From contig CAXMMQ010000008.1 in assembly GCA_963693035.2 (NCBI GenBank), positions 310,001-374,000 on the forward strand: 64,000 nt of DNA, given 5' to 3'. Positions 63,489-64,000 of the stretch are shown here, piece by piece (the first letter of the stretch is position 1; each line of letters opens with the position of its first letter). The notes below the pieces were generated by a model that made no database searches, was not told where the DNA came from, and saw only the letters and a list, made by a program, of their open reading frames with translations. The position numbers and the translations under genes are program-made. The DNA is from Lichenicoccus sp963693035 (lineage in GTDB: Bacteria > Pseudomonadota > Alphaproteobacteria > Acetobacterales > Acetobacteraceae).

Positions 63489-63521
63489 CCGAAACGGCAC
63501 AGGCCGCCCACGCCGTTTCGG
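63489..63521 (+). terminator. Candidate terminator hairpin
   Basis: CCGAAACGGC and GCCGTTTCGG form a perfect 10-bp stem with a 13-base loop just after the zinc-ribbon-like gene. There is no T run, so it may be a weak or Rho-assisted terminator or an mRNA-stabilising hairpin. Confidence 0.5.
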
Positions 63522-63619
63522 ATCAGGACGTAGGCTGAAGCCCCAGCAATCACGTGATTTTGTTGCAACAAATCTCTAGCATCGGCCTTAGGCATTTGAA
63601 CGGTTGTTGAGGTCTGGCC

Positions 63620-63979
63620 ATGCCAGTTTGCCGACTGCTGATCCCCCCTAGGGACCTCAAGGCATGCAGCACTTCAAGCAGCGGCACGCACCAAGCGGTC
63701 GGGGGTGGCACGGTGGTGCCGTTCAGGCGGCCCTCGGGGCCGGGGCCGGGGCCGGCGGGTGACGTAGCCTTCTGGCGGGAGCTAGCGTTCAGGAGCGAAG
63801 CATTCGGGGACATCGAGCCCGCCGTCAGCTACTGGCAGGCCGCCATAGCGGCAGCCAAGCTGCTGGCGCCGTCGGTAAAGGGAGATGCTGAACTGAAGTG
63901 GCTGCGGGACCGCCTGACGCGGGCCACTGCGGTGGTGAAGCATGTCGCAGGGGATGCAGCCGCCCAGACCGTCCATTGA
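63620..63979 (+). CDS. Hypothetical protein
   Basis: A 119-residue frame. The first 45 residues are low-complexity and Pro/Gly-rich, while the C-terminal 70 (DVAFWRELAFRSEAFGDIEP, then AVSYWQAAIAAAKLLAPSVK, DAELKWLRDRLTRATAVV) look like a helical pair, somewhat like a single TPR-type hairpin. No family recognised. An internal start would remove the low-complexity part. The 136 bases before it contain a small TTGTTGCAACAA palindrome. Confidence 0.45.
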   Translation: MPVCRLLIPPRDLKACSTSSSGTHQAVGGGTVVPFRRPSGPGPGPAGDVAFWRELAFRSEAFGDIEPAVSYWQAAIAAAKLLAPSVKGDAELKWLRDRLTRATAVVKHVAGDAAAQTVH

Positions 63980-64000
63980 CGCCAGCAAAAGGCCTCGCCA

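Overview
The window is about 68 percent GC with strongly GC-biased third codon positions. It has the ispH-thrB-rnhA and lapA-pyrF-trpF gene orders common in Alphaproteobacteria, and a mix of glycan and sugar genes. I infer a chromosome segment from an alphaproteobacterium, most likely Acetobacteraceae (Rhodospirillales). There is no rRNA, tRNA, CRISPR array, phage or intact transposase in it.

Layout. 1-1.9 kb: an ABC-2 polysaccharide exporter (ATPase and permease). 2-8.4 kb: envelope and housekeeping genes (SPOR transglycosylase, secreted peroxiredoxin, gcvH, a lipoprotein, ispH-thrB-rnhA, a GNAT enzyme). 8.4-13 kb: a TonB-dependent receptor with a clear terminator, a decayed sugar-binding protein gene and galM. 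13.2-18.6 kb: a copper P-type ATPase divergent from a CopZ-like protein that lacks its second cysteine, then lapA-pyrF-trpF. 18.7-28 kb: a glycan block with a 1,022-residue GT2+GT4 fusion, a frameshifted M20 peptidase, a Tat-exported GH28 enzyme, and GT87-like and GT22-like membrane glycosyltransferases. 28.4-38 kb: an L-lactate dehydrogenase-type flavoenzyme, a broken DUF421 pair, xylulokinase plus ketose 3-epimerase, a chemoreceptor, threonine aldolase, folD, a DUF892 protein and a lipoprotein. 38.2-46.1 kb: a GT4 enzyme, a small lytic transglycosylase and a partial type II secretion locus (G, O, E, F, H, I, J). 46.2-48.8 kb: a DnaJ/CbpA co-chaperone with its CbpM-type modulator, and an iron-type alcohol dehydrogenase. 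48.8-57 kb: a BioF2/CelD-like acyltransferase, an ABC-F ATPase, an MBOAT/SGNH O-acetylation pair, a DenD-like dehydrogenase and an MFS transporter. 57.2-64 kb: a PAS-GGDEF-GAF protein coupled to two small genes, an SDR enzyme, a recombinase-like small protein with a lone receiver, microproteins, gene remnants, a truncated hybrid kinase and two unknown small proteins.

Unusual structure. A repeat of about 160 bp occurs three times. Its core is shared, but copy 3 has completely different terminal inverted repeats from copies 1 and 2. Two 30-36 residue membrane microproteins more than 33 kb apart are homologous. Two loci share an ancestral pair of MFS gene and opposing small gene, and each locus keeps only one partner intact. 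At least five reading-frame breaks in otherwise well-preserved genes are each repaired by removing one base, four of them in a 2-3 base G or C run. This suggests either systematic overcalls in the assembly or very recent gene decay.
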